Assembly: GCA_020543525.1 (NCBI GenBank) | Contig: JAHYIO010000031.1 | Span: 124,001-188,000, forward strand | Direction: 5' to 3' | From: Coriolopsis trogii | Lineage: Eukaryota > Basidiomycota > Agaricomycetes > Polyporales > Polyporaceae | DNA: 64,000 nt | Shown: piece after piece, positions 20,330 through 32,254 of the stretch | Layout of the letters: every line of letters starts with the position of its first letter | Numbering within the stretch: position 1 is the stretch's first letter | Program-made: the position numbers and the translations under genes | The notes under the pieces: generated by a model | Database searches by the model: none | What the model was told of the DNA's origin: nothing | The model's input: the letters and a program-made list of their open reading frames with translations, nothing else

Positions 20330-22365
20330 GTGTGCCCGTGGAATATGTGGAGTGGCTTCGAGTCAAATTGGCGGGTCGGCGCACACGGCTCAAATTCGAT
20401 GACTACATCTCCGACCTCGTGCCGATTCTCAGTGGCATAGACCAGGGCTGCCCTCTCTCCGTGATTCTATATGCGTTTTACAATTCTGATTTGATTGATT
20501 CAGCAGACCATGCGGCAGGAGAGATTGCAGTTGGCTCGATGGACGATGTGGCGCTGGTGACAACTGGCAAGACCTTCGAAGTCTGCCACGACCGGATACG
20601 ACACTTCATGGAACGCTCTGGAGGTGCGATTGAATGGTCCACCACGCACAATTCCGCCTTCTCCCTCGACAAGTTTGGGCTCCTCAACTGCCGCGCGTGG
20701 ATCAAGGGCACTGGCCCTCCGCTTCTCCTCTCAGATGGGACACGGATAGCGCCGTCAGATCACCACCGTTTCCTAGGCGTCCTACTCGACCAGCAGCTCC
20801 GCTTTTGTCAACACATTGCCTTCGCTCAGGCGAAGGGCAGCAAGTGGGCCTCACTCCTCCGTCGTGTCACCAATGCTCGTTTTGGCCTTACAGCGGCGGC
20901 GGTGCGGCGGCTCTACTACGCAGTTGTTATTTCGGGCATGCTTTACGCAGTCGACACTTTCCTCACGCCTCTACGGACCCTACCTGGCCAGAAGCGTACT
21001 CATGGATCTGTGGGGCACATTCGCCGCCTGGCAATGGTTCAGCGCCAGGCTTTACTAACTATGACAGGTGCACTCCGATCTACCGCTACTAACTCACTTG
21101 AAGCACACCTGCAGGTCCTCCCTTTCGATCTCCTCGTTAGCCAGCTTTGCCACAGGGCAGCGGTGCGCGTCTGCACGCTCCCCAACTCACACCCGCTCAG
21201 TGCTCACGTACGGCGGGCGGGGCGCCGCCTTGTCAAGTCGCACCGCTCAGCTCTGCACGAGCTCCTTGATGCCTCCCGTTCTTTCCTCGACTACCGGCAC
21301 ACGGAGCGCATCCAACCAGCGCGCCTTCACCCGGATTGGCGACCCCGACACAGGGTGCACATTGTAGAAGACCGGCAGGAAGCAATTGAAGACGATGTGC
21401 GCTGGGCACGCGACGGGGCGTACCGCATTTACACGGACGGATCGGATATCGATGGAGGAGTGGGGGCGGCAGCAATCTTGTACGCACCTGGACGGCGACG
21501 GCCCCGCATGCTTCAATTCCACCTAGGCCCGTCAACGAGGCATACAGTGTACGAGGCGGAAATTGTGGCCACACTCCTCGCAATCGAACTGCTCCGGACT
21601 GAAAGGCGGCATGTGCATAAGGCCTCAATCGCCCTGGACAACACTGCGGCCATACGGGCTACCACGCTACGTTCCCCCGCTCCCGGTCGCTATCTCACTG
21701 ACGAATTCCACAGCGCGGTCAAGCAGCTCAAGAGCGTGCACCCAGGTCTACGGCTTACCCTCCGATGGGTCCCTGGGCATGAGGACATTCCGGGGAATGA
21801 GGCGGCGGATGCAGCAGCAAAGGAGGCAGCATCTGGGCACTCAAGCCCTGCGGAAATGCTGCCTACCGTGCTCCGCAAGAGCCTCCCACTGAGCGCATTG
21901 CGGGCACGTCAAAACTTCAAGCTCGAGCTTGGATCGGTGGCGGCGCGGAGATGGAGGGAGTCCCGGAGAGCAGCGCGCATGGCGGACATCGATGGCAGCA
22001 TGCCGTCCGCGAAGTTCTCAAAACTCACCGCACGTCTCTCCCGCCGCCACGCTAACCTCCTCCTCCAGCTTCGCACAGGGCACGTGCCCCTCTACTCCTA
22101 CCTCGCACGGATAGGCAAGACCCTCAGCACGACGTGCCCGACGTGCGGCGAAGCCCCGGAGACTGTCGTGCACTACCTCCTGGTGTGCCCAACGTACGCG
22201 CTCCACAGGGCGGTGCACTTCGCGCCGCTTGGCTACACTGGACGCAAGCTCAGCGTCCTCCTCAACACCGAGGGCGCGCTGCCCATCCTCTTCGCTTTCG
22301 TCAATGCAACGGGGCGTTTCCGCCACGTTTTCGGCCGCTTCGCGGATCTGGAGGAGAGCGAGTGA

Positions 22366-22920
22366 GCGATGCGGGGAGGCGGATGGACAGGCCGCTGGGT
22401 GGACTTTTGGAGAAGGGCAGGAAGGCGGATGAATGGGCGGGACGTGCCGTGCACGCGACGACGGGTGGACGGTTGGACGGTTGGACGGACGGATGGCGAG
22501 GCGGACGGATGGACGGACGGACGGATGGCCAGGCGGATGTATGGGTGATGGCGCGGACGGTGGATTTTCGGGAAGGCGTTCTGGTGGACAAGTGGGCTGC
22601 GGTGGGCGCGGCCACGTAGGCCTCCTCCGGCAGGGGGGGGTCTCTCTCTTTCTCTTTCTCTTCTCTCTCTCTTCTCTCTCCTCTCTCTCGTTCTCTCTCA
22701 ACTCGACTCGCTCACGACCTTACTCTACGCACCTTCGCATTAATGGCCATCGCCGTGATGCCTCGGCTTGGGCTCTGCTCGCTCTACAATCTCCCTCTCG
22801 ACGTATAGCGATCCCTCCCCCTCACGTACTACTACACGACGCGTAGATACTGCAGAGTGTTGCCTACCATAGGGCTCCGCCCTCACGGGCAATAAACGAG
22901 GAACCCAAAAAAAAAAAAAA
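22366..22920 (+). other. LINE 3' UTR with simple repeats and poly(A)
   Basis: After the ORF2 stop: a GGAC/GGAT-type tandem array (about 22450-22540), a long CT-rich tract (about 22640-22700), AATAAA at 22891-22896 and A14 at 22907-22920. This is the classic 3' end of a reverse-transcribed mRNA. Confidence 0.9.
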
Positions 22921-22931
22921 GTGATGCTGCT
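22919..22931. repeat. Right target-site duplication of the LINE
   Basis: (A)AGTGATGCTGCT after the tail, matching 9793-9805. The empty site would read across 9792 to 22932 in intergenic DNA. Confidence 0.9.
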
Positions 22932-23527
22932 CGCGTTACGTACAAGCCATACAGCGCAACCCAGGTACACTGCCAACGAATAGGAGGTGTAGGCATGTCC
23001 CTGTGTTGGCTAGGACGTTCAGTACAGTGCAATTCACCGTCTGCAGCCAAAATATGAGGTTCAGGTCAAGAATACCCACATCGTCGCTTGCCATAGAAGG
23101 CATTCCGCTGCAGCTAGTCAAGTTCTGAACTGTTGAACACCAGCCGCTGTTCACTCTACAGAGGATGTTGCCTGCCTATTCAAGTGAGAAGAGAGCAATG
23201 CACCAACGCTCCTAAGGCCGATGCGGGGGTGAAGGACTCTGAACGGACCGTGTCTTGAAGGTCAGAGGTCTTCGGCCAACACATGGATAGCGAACTATTT
23301 TGGGAGGGCAGGGGCAGGAAGACACGTCCCTGACGCACGAGCAGAAAACCACCGATATACGGAGGAGGGCATGTGATTGCATCAGGAACTACATTGGTGC
23401 CTCGTCAGCAACATATACAGCACTTCAGCAACATATACAGCACTGGACAACCCGGTACCCCTGAATGTTTTGTGGATCTTGTAGATGAGTACAATTAATG
23501 TCGCAACATGGAACAAGAAGTCCCGGT
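22932..23527. other. Spacer right of the LINE
   Basis: This is the 3' flank of the reductase gene. A short direct repeat (CAACATATACAGCACT, near 23410-23440) is the only structure noticed. Confidence 0.6.
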
Positions 23528-25002
23528 CTACTGCTGTTTGGCCTCACGCTCGAGTTTGCGGAGAGCGCGACGACGGATGCTCTTGTGCAGCGAGTGCGTG
23601 TAGCGCACGTAGGCCATATGCCATCCGATGACGTTCTGAATGACGAGTTCAAAGCGTTATTGGTACCACGAGGACGGAGAGTACGCACCATCACATAGTC
23701 CAGCAGAGAGTGACTCCAATACGGAGTGACGACGCCAGGACGTTTCGTCCACAGGGCACCGCAGGAGAGTGTGATCTTTGACAGCACGCTGCGGACAAAA
23801 GCCTTGGGTGTTGGGATCAGTGCGCTCGCGCGGCGGATTTTGGACATGTTGGAGACCTGCACCAGAGATGACGGACAAGTGCAGAGATCAAGGGACCACC
23901 ACGCACAACAAAGTATGTGTTGACGCATTCAACATCGATGCCCTTCCCGCGAACCTCTTCGTTCAGCGAGGCCGTAAAGGAGGACAGGAAGGACTTCGTG
24001 CCGGCATATGTGCTCAACATGGGAGAGGCTACGCTCACTCCGGAGAAGGAACCCATGTTCATGATCAAGCCACGCTTCCTGGGATGCTTTGAGAGGCCAG
24101 TTTGAGACAAGACGCCGAAGTCCGCACCTCTCAACCATTCCAGGAAGGATCATCTTGGTGAGTCGCACGACTGAGTTGACATTGATAGAGACAATATCCT
24201 CCATGTCCTTGTCTGAGCAAGCATGGAAGTCCTCGGGGTATTGGTAGGACTTCCCAGCATTGTTGACTGCCGAATCGGGAGGTGAGTAGGCGCATTGTCA
24301 CATAAACCCTTTAGGTGTCGTATATACTCACCAAGTACACCAACATCAAGGCCCGCAAGCTCGGACTGAAGCTTCCCCCACTGCACGGAATCATCGAGCT
24401 TGGAGAAGTCCATGGTCACCGCTTTTGCTTGAACCTTTTGGTCACCGGTGGACTGAGACTCTGCGCGGAGTCAACTCATGTTGGGAGTCAAGCTTCCTGG
24501 GAACACACCAATTTCTGAGACCAGAGTGGCCAACGCGGACGCATTCCTAGCTGATACGACAACGTTGAAGCCCTCCTTCGCGAGTTGCAATGCAAATTCA
24601 CGACCAATCCCTTCCGACGCGCCAGTCACGACTGTGTGTACATGGTGAGTACATTTCAGGCAATGATGTGAGAACATACGTACCAGCCCATGCACCCTTC
24701 CCTGCACCGTACTTCCTGAGCTATACACCATCCCAAGGCGTCAACGACTGAGCGAGCCTTCTGTCACATCATACATACACTCGTGCCAGACACCAGGAAC
24801 GTCTGGATCAAGACAAAGAGGGTCTTGAGCGCGAATCGCGCGACAGAGAAGCCACCGACGGCGAGAAGGAAGAGAGTGAGCTTGGGGTAGTCCGTCACTG
24901 GTGGATGTCATGACGTTAGGGGGTACCGTTGTGATACGAACAGCAGTACTCGCCGATGACATGAGAAGAAGGTACGGGTAGAGCGGAGAGGAAGGTCGAC
25001 AT
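23528..25002 (-). CDS. IFA38: Very-long-chain 3-oxoacyl-CoA reductase (short-chain dehydrogenase)
   Basis: ER-membrane NADPH reductase of the fatty-acid elongation cycle. Nine exons: 25002-24942, 24897-24779, 24720-24684, 24631-24509, 24460-24332, 24266-24128, 24078-23907, 23856-23689, 23635-23528 (351 aa). An N-terminal hydrophobic stretch (about 21-60) precedes the cofactor motif TGASEGIG, then NNAG, the catalytic Ser within [10 protein letters not shown], and YAGTK (YxxxK). The length fits the family. Intron 1 is the weak point: the obvious donor (GTACTG) breaks the frame, whereas GTTCGT at 24941 keeps it and gives a 44-nt intron with CTAAC. Orthology to yeast Ifa38 is inferred from motifs and layout. 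Confidence 0.88.
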
Positions 25003-25812
25003 GATGGCGGCGCGGTCTGGCACGACGCTGAGCAGGACAAGAACGTCGTCAAGACAGACGAGCACGCTCAGCACGGCGGAGAACGCGACTCCGGCACGAC
25101 GCGTCTGGTCAGGCGCCAAATATCCATATGTGGCAATTCGGAGCGCCCATTACTCTACGCCAGTTTGCTTCTCCTCCTCGTCCTCCGACTTGTCGCCTGA
25201 TGTGAAGGACTTCGCCAGTCTCCCCGCGCGCAGTCCCCGCCTATTGCCAGAAGTTTGATCTGTCACACTCATCCTCGTCTAGTACTTAGGGTGATATACA
25301 GCTACAGCAGGACGCTTGAGAAAGTCAGCATGGCATTCGAGGGGCCGTGTTTTGTTAACAGAATCACTGCTTGGGGTCAACACTAAATGCATGTCGGTAT
25401 GTGGACGCTGATAGCCACAGGACGAATGGCGATGTGAGACGATACCATGATGGAGGACGAGGCCAAGCACGAGGAAGCCGCCATGCCGTCTGACCATCGA
25501 TCCGAAAACGGCGAACTTGCATCTCGCGTGCCGGACAGTCTGCGCTGGACGCTAGTAAGCGTGGGATGCTATTCTGTGCGATTCCTGTCCTTGCTTTGTG
25601 ACCGCCAACACGATTGTGCTCGCGTACGGCCGTATACGTGCAGCAACAGCAGCATTACATTGCATCACCCCGTACTGAACGCGTAGGCTCTTATCCTCCC
25701 TGTCTACACTTCCGCCACAGCACACTGACCAATCATATCTTTGTGCTCAGTACAGGCTCTGCTAGCATTGTGCCGCCACTGCGGTATTGTACATTGCACC
25801 CCACTACAGGCC
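25003..25812. promoter_or_regulatory. Divergent intergenic region
   Basis: This lies between the start of the reductase (minus) and the start of the next gene (plus), so it should contain both promoters. No specific element was identified. Confidence 0.45.
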
Positions 25813-26440
25813 ATGCCCGTGCCCAAGGAAGCTCAACCAGTTGCCCTCGAATGCAACTCTCTATATGTCGCCACCATCCCGCTCACGCATGGCTTTCACT
25901 ACGGACTCATACACGTCGACCGCAACGGCTCAGCCATTTGCCACCACTGGGCCGCCATTACCATCGACCCGCATGGGCCCGAGGGCTACGTGGAGCAGTC
26001 TCTGCCCCACGGTCCGCGCATGAAGGCCGGCCTGCAGCAGATCCTAGCGTACTTCAAGATCCCAGAGTACGTGCCCACAGACACGTCTCTCCTCCGCGAG
26101 CTCTGCGCGTCCGTTTTTCCGAGGACGTCCCAGAGCGCGCTTCAGAACCGTGCGGCGAACATGAACTCGCGCACGTGGGTCACGCATGTCCTCACCCGCC
26201 TCCTCGCTTCCTCCCAGCGGGCGGTCGAGATTGAGGACTTCGTGTCTGCCCACAGTCGCGTATACGCCGACAGCCACGCCTGTGCGTTCTTGTTCGGGCG
26301 GCCGTACACCACTCTGGTCATCCCCGTCGCGCCCTGCGAATCCTCGGTAAGCGACGCGTTTCTTGACGCTCTTTGCAGTACCCCTCTGACACACTGACCA
26401 ACAGTGCAGTGCCTGTCGTACCCGTCCTCGTATACACTGA
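25813..26440 (+). CDS. Uncharacterised small basidiomycete protein
   Basis: Start MPVPKEAQPVALECN; a conserved-looking core HGFHYGLIHVD...HHWAAI near residues 25-50, then a helical C-terminal part. Exon 1 is 25813-26346; a GTAAGC...CAACAG intron (26347-26404, with CTGAC) and a short exon 26405-26440 give 189 aa. Unspliced, the frame ends at 26397 (194 aa). The pattern resembles small basidiomycete proteins with an HG-x-HW-type motif, but I cannot name a function. Confidence 0.6.
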
Positions 26441-26647
26441 ACATCTCCGTCGTGTACGTGGAAAAGTAGACTATCCACTCCAGGACTATTTCGTCGTATA
26501 CCACGGTCGCCGTTTTGCTTTCGCTTTTGCTGCTTTCGCCACATGTAACCTATCCAGCACGCTCGTCATCTACTCATCACTCGTTTGCACCCACATACAT
26601 GTACTACATGCTCATCGGCAGGATCCCCGAATGCCATAGATTGCTTC

Positions 26648-28317
26648 TTATCCCCTCGCGACGATTACCTGGTACGGGACCGGGCCATTGATGTGCATGC
26701 TATCGACCACCCCGCCCGTCTTGATCGCGTGCGCCTTCATACGCTCCACCTCCGCCATGATCATCTCGTCCTTCCCTGCTCGCGTGCGTGGAGTGAACCT
26801 CCGCCGAGGGCCAGTGATCTTCCAGTCGGGGAGAACATCCACCCCAAGCGTGCGCAGGATCTTCAACTCTACCAGCGACTGCACCCGCTACCAGTCAGTC
26901 CCCAAGCTCGCGCAAGGTCTTAGGTCTTAGGTACCGATGCTGCGTATCGATGACCAGCGACCGAATGCAACACTCACATAGTCGGCGGGATTGTCCCGGT
27001 TCAGATTGAGGGGCTCTTTCAGTGTCACCGGTGGGTTCGTGATGAACCGAGGTATCCGGAGGTGGTTCTTGGACGCAGAATGGGGCTGCATCGCAGGCAA
27101 TGCATGTCATCAGTTCCAAGTACAAGGAGTCTTCTAGCAGAGACAACGTACCATGAACGGGTGCAGAAGGATGACATCGCCCGCTTCTCCCGTGAGCTAT
27201 CGGCAGAACACGACAATGATGTCCCATCTTGAGTATCCTGACTCAGTGAGGTGGACGATACCGTACCTCGACAAAGTCCTTGCAGCTCTGGATCGAGCAT
27301 ATAGACCTGCTTCCGTCTGGATCCTGCGGCATCTCACTCGCTCCTTCCGGATGCTCATATAGCCTGAAACGGTCAAGTCGAGACGTTCAGCATCCACAGT
27401 CCCCCGGCGACAGCGTCAACCCGCACCACTCGCGCAGACTTACCATTGTACCACGTTCTTGATCCCGTCTGGGGCTATATACGTCCCACCTGCCCGGGGC
27501 TTAATGTCGTTGAACAGCACGATCACCGTCAGCCCTTGCTCTCCCGAGTCGAGGAAGTGCGTGAACCTGAACAGCAGAGCTACGTCTTCAAAGGCGTACG
27601 CGACCGACTCGAACACGGCACCCACCAGTCTCCATCTCTACAAACCCGGAACGCAAGTCAGCTACGAGCATGCTCTCGACCAACTTAAACACAAAGACGG
27701 CAAGCCTACATGTGCCAATTACCCAGATCTTTCGGGTCGACGACCTTCTGGAGACGCCAGTGAGTCCCCAACCGAGAGTGAGATCATAAGCCGCGACCCG
27801 GCTCAGAGGACACGTACATCGGCCCACTCCTCCGACCCAAGGTTGACGATCAAGCTATCCCCGCAGCTCTCGAACAGCGTCGGGTCTATCCTGTCTTCCC
27901 CGCCCAGAATCTCGCCTACAGCAGAAATCAGCCATCAGCCAGAACCTAAGAGGCCGTGCCAGTGGACGGGCCAACGACTCGGACGCACACATCGCGCCCC
28001 ACGCCTGGGGCATAAACTCCCTCGTCGGTACCTCACGGTGCCTCGGCATATGGATCTGTTCGTGCGCAGAACAATCACATCGCACCGCGCGAGCGTCAAC
28101 GTCGGTCGCGACAGACATACGGCACGGCGAGAGCACGCACCTTTTCCTTCGTCCACGTCGACCTGTCCTCGGGGTCGTACCCCAGCCTCACCCAAACATT
28201 CTCCGTGAACGCCCTCAGGTACTCTTCCCGCACCGCCTTGGGGATCCTCACCCATCCGTGCTCCAAAAAGTGTTCGCGCTGCTCCGCGGTCAGATACTTG
28301 TACTCGGCGATGGTCAT
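26648..28317 (-). CDS. Phytanoyl-CoA dioxygenase-like Fe(II)/2-oxoglutarate oxygenase
   Basis: 331 aa in ten exons: 28317-28141, 28055-27989, 27915-27818, 27747-27710, 27637-27626, 27566-27444, 27363-27267, 27196-27152, 27085-26978, 26878-26648. The iron-binding H-x-D is HID in NWHIDGDW, split between exon 4 and a 12-nt exon 5. The distal His is in LLHPFMPHSA, followed by RFITNPP. Core segments TVIVLFNDI and PRAGGTYIAPDG match the PhyH fold. The substrate is unknown; fungal members act on diverse lipids and secondary metabolites. The 3' end faces the small plus-strand gene (about 200 bp apart). Confidence 0.85.
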
Positions 28318-28706
28318 CGTAGCAGCCTGAGAGGAGAGCCAGCTGAGCGTCCGCAGACACGGCCTTGCGCTGTTCTGATATGGGCTCCGATATCGATACC
28401 AGCCGTGAAAGACCGAAGACGAACGTGAACGACGGGCCCCGGAGCTTTTTAGGGCGCGGTCCGCTGACCACCATATGACTGTCTGGCTCGCCACACCGAT
28501 CGACTGAGAATGGCCTACCTTGAGATGGGAACGACCACTCACAAGATCTCGGCGAAACCTCGAAGGAACATAACCCTGGGAGAGCGCCTGCTGCATTACA
28601 ACAAACATCCTCCACCAGCAAACGAAACAGCAAGGCAAGAGCGCAAGCAAGCAAGCACAGCGAACAAAGCACATACCAGCCTCGCAAGCACCACCTCCGA
28701 TCGACC
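28318..28706. other. Spacer upstream of the PhyH-like gene
   Basis: Promoter side of the PhyH-like gene and 3' flank of the next gene. No further feature seen. Confidence 0.55.
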
Positions 28707-31700
28707 TCACCCCGACGGATGGCTCACACTCCACTTCGCATGCGTCTCCCTCAAGAACCCCAAGTACTTCTCCACCGCGAACCTCGTCGCCACCGGCGGC
28801 ACCTCGTCCAACATCCCCACCGCCCGCCCATCCTCCCCCCTCGTCCCTCCCGCCCCATAAAGCGCACTGAGCGCGAGCGCCTCCGTGCATTGGTCCCCCC
28901 ACGGCAGCTGCAAATTGAACGCGCGCATCACCTGCGTCCGGGTGATCACCACGCCCCCCGCGCCCTCGAGCTCCGCCGGCGTCGCGCTGCCCACGAACCG
29001 GTCAAACACGCCCTGCACGTACGCGTACTGCTGCAGCTGCTCGCGCACCGTCAGCAGCCGCTTCCGGTTCTCCACGAACGCCGTCCACCCGGGCTCCTTG
29101 TCGATAATCCCGCGGATGTACTTCCCGACCGTCTCGTCCAGCGGCGACGATGCCTGGCCAGAAAGTGTTGGAGTCACGGACATGGCCGAGGGCGCGATAG
29201 TGGTGGACGAAAACGCGGAAGTGGAGGGCACAGTGGGCGCTATAGTAGGGATCGTCGTCGTCATCGTAGGGAGGGCTATAGTCGGCGCTGGCGCTGGCGT
29301 GTTGCTCGCCTCCGACTGTGGAGTGGGCAAGCTGAACGCCCCAGACTCATATTGCGCGAAGGGATTCGACGGTGTCGCGGACATAGTCAGGGTCGTCTTG
29401 ACCGCTGGGTTCGCATATGCCGCGAAACCCGGCTTTGAAGGTTCTTTGGGATTCGAAGGAGTGCGGGAGTTGCTCCAAGGGAACGAACCCGGCTGACTTG
29501 GTCCTGGAGAGACAGAATGCTCTGTATGCCGCGCAGGCTGGGTGACCGACAGTTTCTGTTTCTTCGGCGGAGACGGGCCAGGTATGGACGAGGATGAGAG
29601 TGTGGATGAAGATGAAGCGTGTCCCATTGATGTGTCGCGGTGTATCTGAGTTGAAAGCTGTTGAGATGCGGGGAGACTTGGAGATAGGGAGATCGGAGAC
29701 ATTTGCGTCGGCTCCGCAGGTATTGCCTGTGCCGGCGGAAATGTCTGGGAAGATGTACGCGATTGCGACGCGCTCGAGGGTTGGGCGGATGGCGATCTAT
29801 TCGTAAAGGGAGAGTACGCGTCATGGGGGTTGGGTTGCAAGTAACCCTCCGATTGCACGGATTGAATAGACTGCACGCTGGCAGAGCGAGGACGCTTCTT
29901 GGGTGATGGATAAGGGTTGCTGAAAGTCGGCTCCTCTGCAGCTGGGGATGGAAGGTCTTCGGCGCTGAAGAGACTGGAACGGCTGTCGCGCTTGGGACCA
30001 GGCAATGCCGTCGGTGCAGGGGACGGCGACGTCATAGAATCCGTAACTGGAGTCAACAGCTCGCGTTCGATACGGGGCGGAGAAATTGATGTAGCGAGTG
30101 CCATGCCAGCCGGTGGTGGATTCTGTGCAAAGTCAACTTCACGCCTTCGTCATCTGAACTCGCAGACTCACATCATCGATGAATATTTCCAAAGTTCGAT
30201 CCGCCGAGCACTGCAGGTTCGCCGACTGGCAGACTACTTCGCCATCCGCTGAGATTCTAAGGAAGTATTGCTTGAACTTTCCTCGCATCGTATATACCTT
30301 CGCGGCGCCTGTGGAGAATATCAGCCACATTCCCATAATACCTGAACGCTTCGGCTCACCATCGATCCTAGAAGGCCCCTTCTGGAGCTCTTCCGTCACG
30401 TCCTGCGCATCGGCCCAGAAGCCCGAATTTCCATCGTCCTTCAGAGGCACCCTCACTTCAGTGAGCATGTTCTCGCCATCTCCAGTGCGTTTGTCTTCGA
30501 TCAACAAGGTCAGCACCCGCAGGATTCGCACCGGAGGATGAGGTTGTTGCGCGGGCAGCTGACTTGCTGGTTGCGATGGTATCTGAATGGGAGCAGGTGA
30601 GCTCTGATGAGTTTGCTGGTCGTGACGATGGGAACGGCGTTTATGGCGCGAAGGAGCCGGGGAAGGTGAGGACTCTGCGAAATGCGGATTCAACGCGGGT
30701 GCAGGGGCTGCTTCGTAAAGTCCAGATGGGTATGGGTCTGGGGTTTGTTGGGAGTAACCGTCAACAGGGGGATATGGATGATCAGTTGGATGTGGCTGGG
30801 TATCTTTACGCTTGCTCGAGCGAGAACTATGGCGGTGGTCGCTCGGAGTAGGGTTCGGAGTAGTAGGCACATGAGGGTAGGCATGATGAGGGGTAACGCT
30901 ATAATGTGGTGCGGATGTAGGTGGGGGTATCGCTGCCGCTGCCGCTGCCTCCGCCGCCCGTTTGGCGCGGATGGCGGGAGCGCTTTCGCGTGTTTTCTCG
31001 TAGTCGTGTCGATAGTACGACGGTCGTGGCTGCACGTTCGGTGTAGGGGCTACCGCTGACGCATGCGGGGCGGGATTGTAGGCAACGTTCGAGGAAGAAC
31101 GCTCAGCAACATGGGCTCGATATGCGGCGCCGTAAGGTCCTTGTTGCATGGGGTATGGCGTACCACCAGCGGCGGGGTCGTTCTTGTAGGCATGGACTCG
31201 AAACGCTTTCTTCGTATGCGTGTCAGGAGGGAAATATTCGGGCTGTGGTGGCGGTTGCGCACTGTGCCCCACGGCCTCCACCCGCGTTCCTTTGTCCCGC
31301 TCCTTGCCCTTCCGAGATGCTTCTCTGGACTTGTCTTTCGGGGTCGCCTTCTCCTTTCTCTTCGAGGATTGCTTTCCAGGCATGGGCTGCGAATCCAATG
31401 GGGGCGTAGGATGCACATGATGAGATGGAGCAGATGTGACGTTCGAGGAAGGAGGGTGTTGAACCAGGGCAGGGTTAGCCCCGAAACCAACGGGTTTGCC
31501 GAGGAGAGGTGCATGATGCGCCTCAGAATCGCGATACGAGGATGGATGGAGGGTTACAGAAGATGCCGCCCAAGAAGTAGGTGCAACGCTCTCAGTATCT
31601 GAACCGGGGGAAGCTGGTCTATAGAACCTCTGTGGATGACCTCAAAAACCTCACAAAACTCAACTCAGATGTGTGTAACGTACCGGCGATGGCTCCCTGC

Positions 31701-31778
31701 TGTCCCTGCTCGCGGTATTGACAACTGTGCATGGGGCTGAACATGGCGGCAGAGAACTCACGATGAATAATCGCTCAT
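28707..31778 (-). CDS. Large, mostly disordered protein of unknown function
   Basis: 970 aa from exons 31778-31762, 31705-31684, 31629-30172 and 30122-28707. Start MSDYSSDSREPSPRF. Residues about 60-390 are Lys/Arg then His/Pro/Ser-rich. A folded-looking block follows (about 395-500: VRILRVLTLLIED, MGMWLIFSTGAAKVYTMRGK, SADGEVVCQSANL). Then a long Ser/Pro/Thr region with the basic patch PKKRPRSA (possible NLS). A C-terminal helical block starts DETVGKYIRGIIDKEPGW (about 830-970). The two small 5' exons were chosen because they alone keep phase. The protein looks nuclear or adaptor-like; no family recognised. Confidence 0.7.
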
Positions 31779-32254
31779 AGCGATTGAATGTCCTTGTTCG
31801 TAAGTGTGATAGTAGTCTTGTAATCTTGTGGAGGGTGTCGCGAGAGGGACGCAAATGCGCCTTGGTAGAAAAACGAAAGGATAAGTTAAGATTAAGGGTG
31901 CTCAGCAGAAGAGTGAGACGCAGGAAACGTAGACTGGCGAGGACCTAGTCGGTCTCCGACGTTGGACGCGATGAACTCGCAACCAACCGTGGTTCGGTTT
32001 GCCCATTTCAGGCGAACAATGAGGGTGTCGCGTCCCCGTGACTTTCACGTGCTAAAACGCGTTAATTAGTGGGCTTGGCGCCCGAGTACTCTACTGAGTC
32101 AATGTCATGACCTGTAACCGTGCGGGGAGACGTATGTTTCGTGCATGAGAGAGAGTACCGTATATGAGGATACAAGCGGCCACGACAGAATCCTGACACG
32201 TGCATCTCCCGATGTTGTGCATCCTACATATCCATGCCCAGTATCTGTATGATC
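31779..32254. other. Spacer
   Basis: Promoter side of the disordered-protein gene and 3' flank of the ABC transporter. Nothing specific seen. Confidence 0.55.

Larger units (their letters stand above)
11929..22365 (+). pseudogene. LINE ORF2: endonuclease / reverse transcriptase / RNase H, split by copia
   Basis: Joining 11929-13822 to 20330-22365 gives exactly 1310 codons. The N-terminal part is an AP endonuclease (IIAIQEPYLD near the start, VWLGDFNRHHPSWD, CTDHFPI). The RT follows (KAPGPDAIPNEVYKH; IDQGCPLS; SMDDVALVT as the catalytic box). RNase H has IYTDGSDIDGG, YEAE, LDNTAA and PGNEAADAAAK. A finger CPTCGEAPETVVHYLLVC lies near the end. Defects beyond the copia insertion are stops at 13546-13548 (TAG where a Tyr codon is expected, KS-Y-RPIAL) and at 13672-13674 (TGA, likely from CGA). 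The copy is therefore dead. Confidence 0.92.
9806..22920 (+). mobile_element. Full-length non-LTR retrotransposon (I/Tad-like LINE) carrying two nested insertions
   Basis: The boundaries are set by a 13-bp target duplication and a terminal A14 run preceded by AATAAA (22891-22896). Subtracting the MITE (322 bp with its duplication) and the copia insertion (6507 bp with its duplication) leaves a LINE of about 6286 bp. Order: short 5' UTR, ORF1 (gag-like with three CCHC fingers), ORF2 (AP endonuclease, reverse transcriptase, RNase H, C-terminal CCHC-type finger), repeat-rich 3' UTR. RNase H plus APE plus ORF1 zinc knuckles fits the fungal Tad1/I group; the clade is inferred, not computed. Confidence 0.93.

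Noticed and set aside
22018..22701. 227-codon minus-strand frame rich in Pro/Arg/Ser
   Set aside because: Complement of the LINE ORF2 end and its simple-repeat 3' UTR.
28096..28902. Longer minus-strand start for the PhyH-like gene upstream of 28317
   Set aside because: The upstream codons run through low-complexity sequence; MTIAEYKYLT at 28317 fits the family start.
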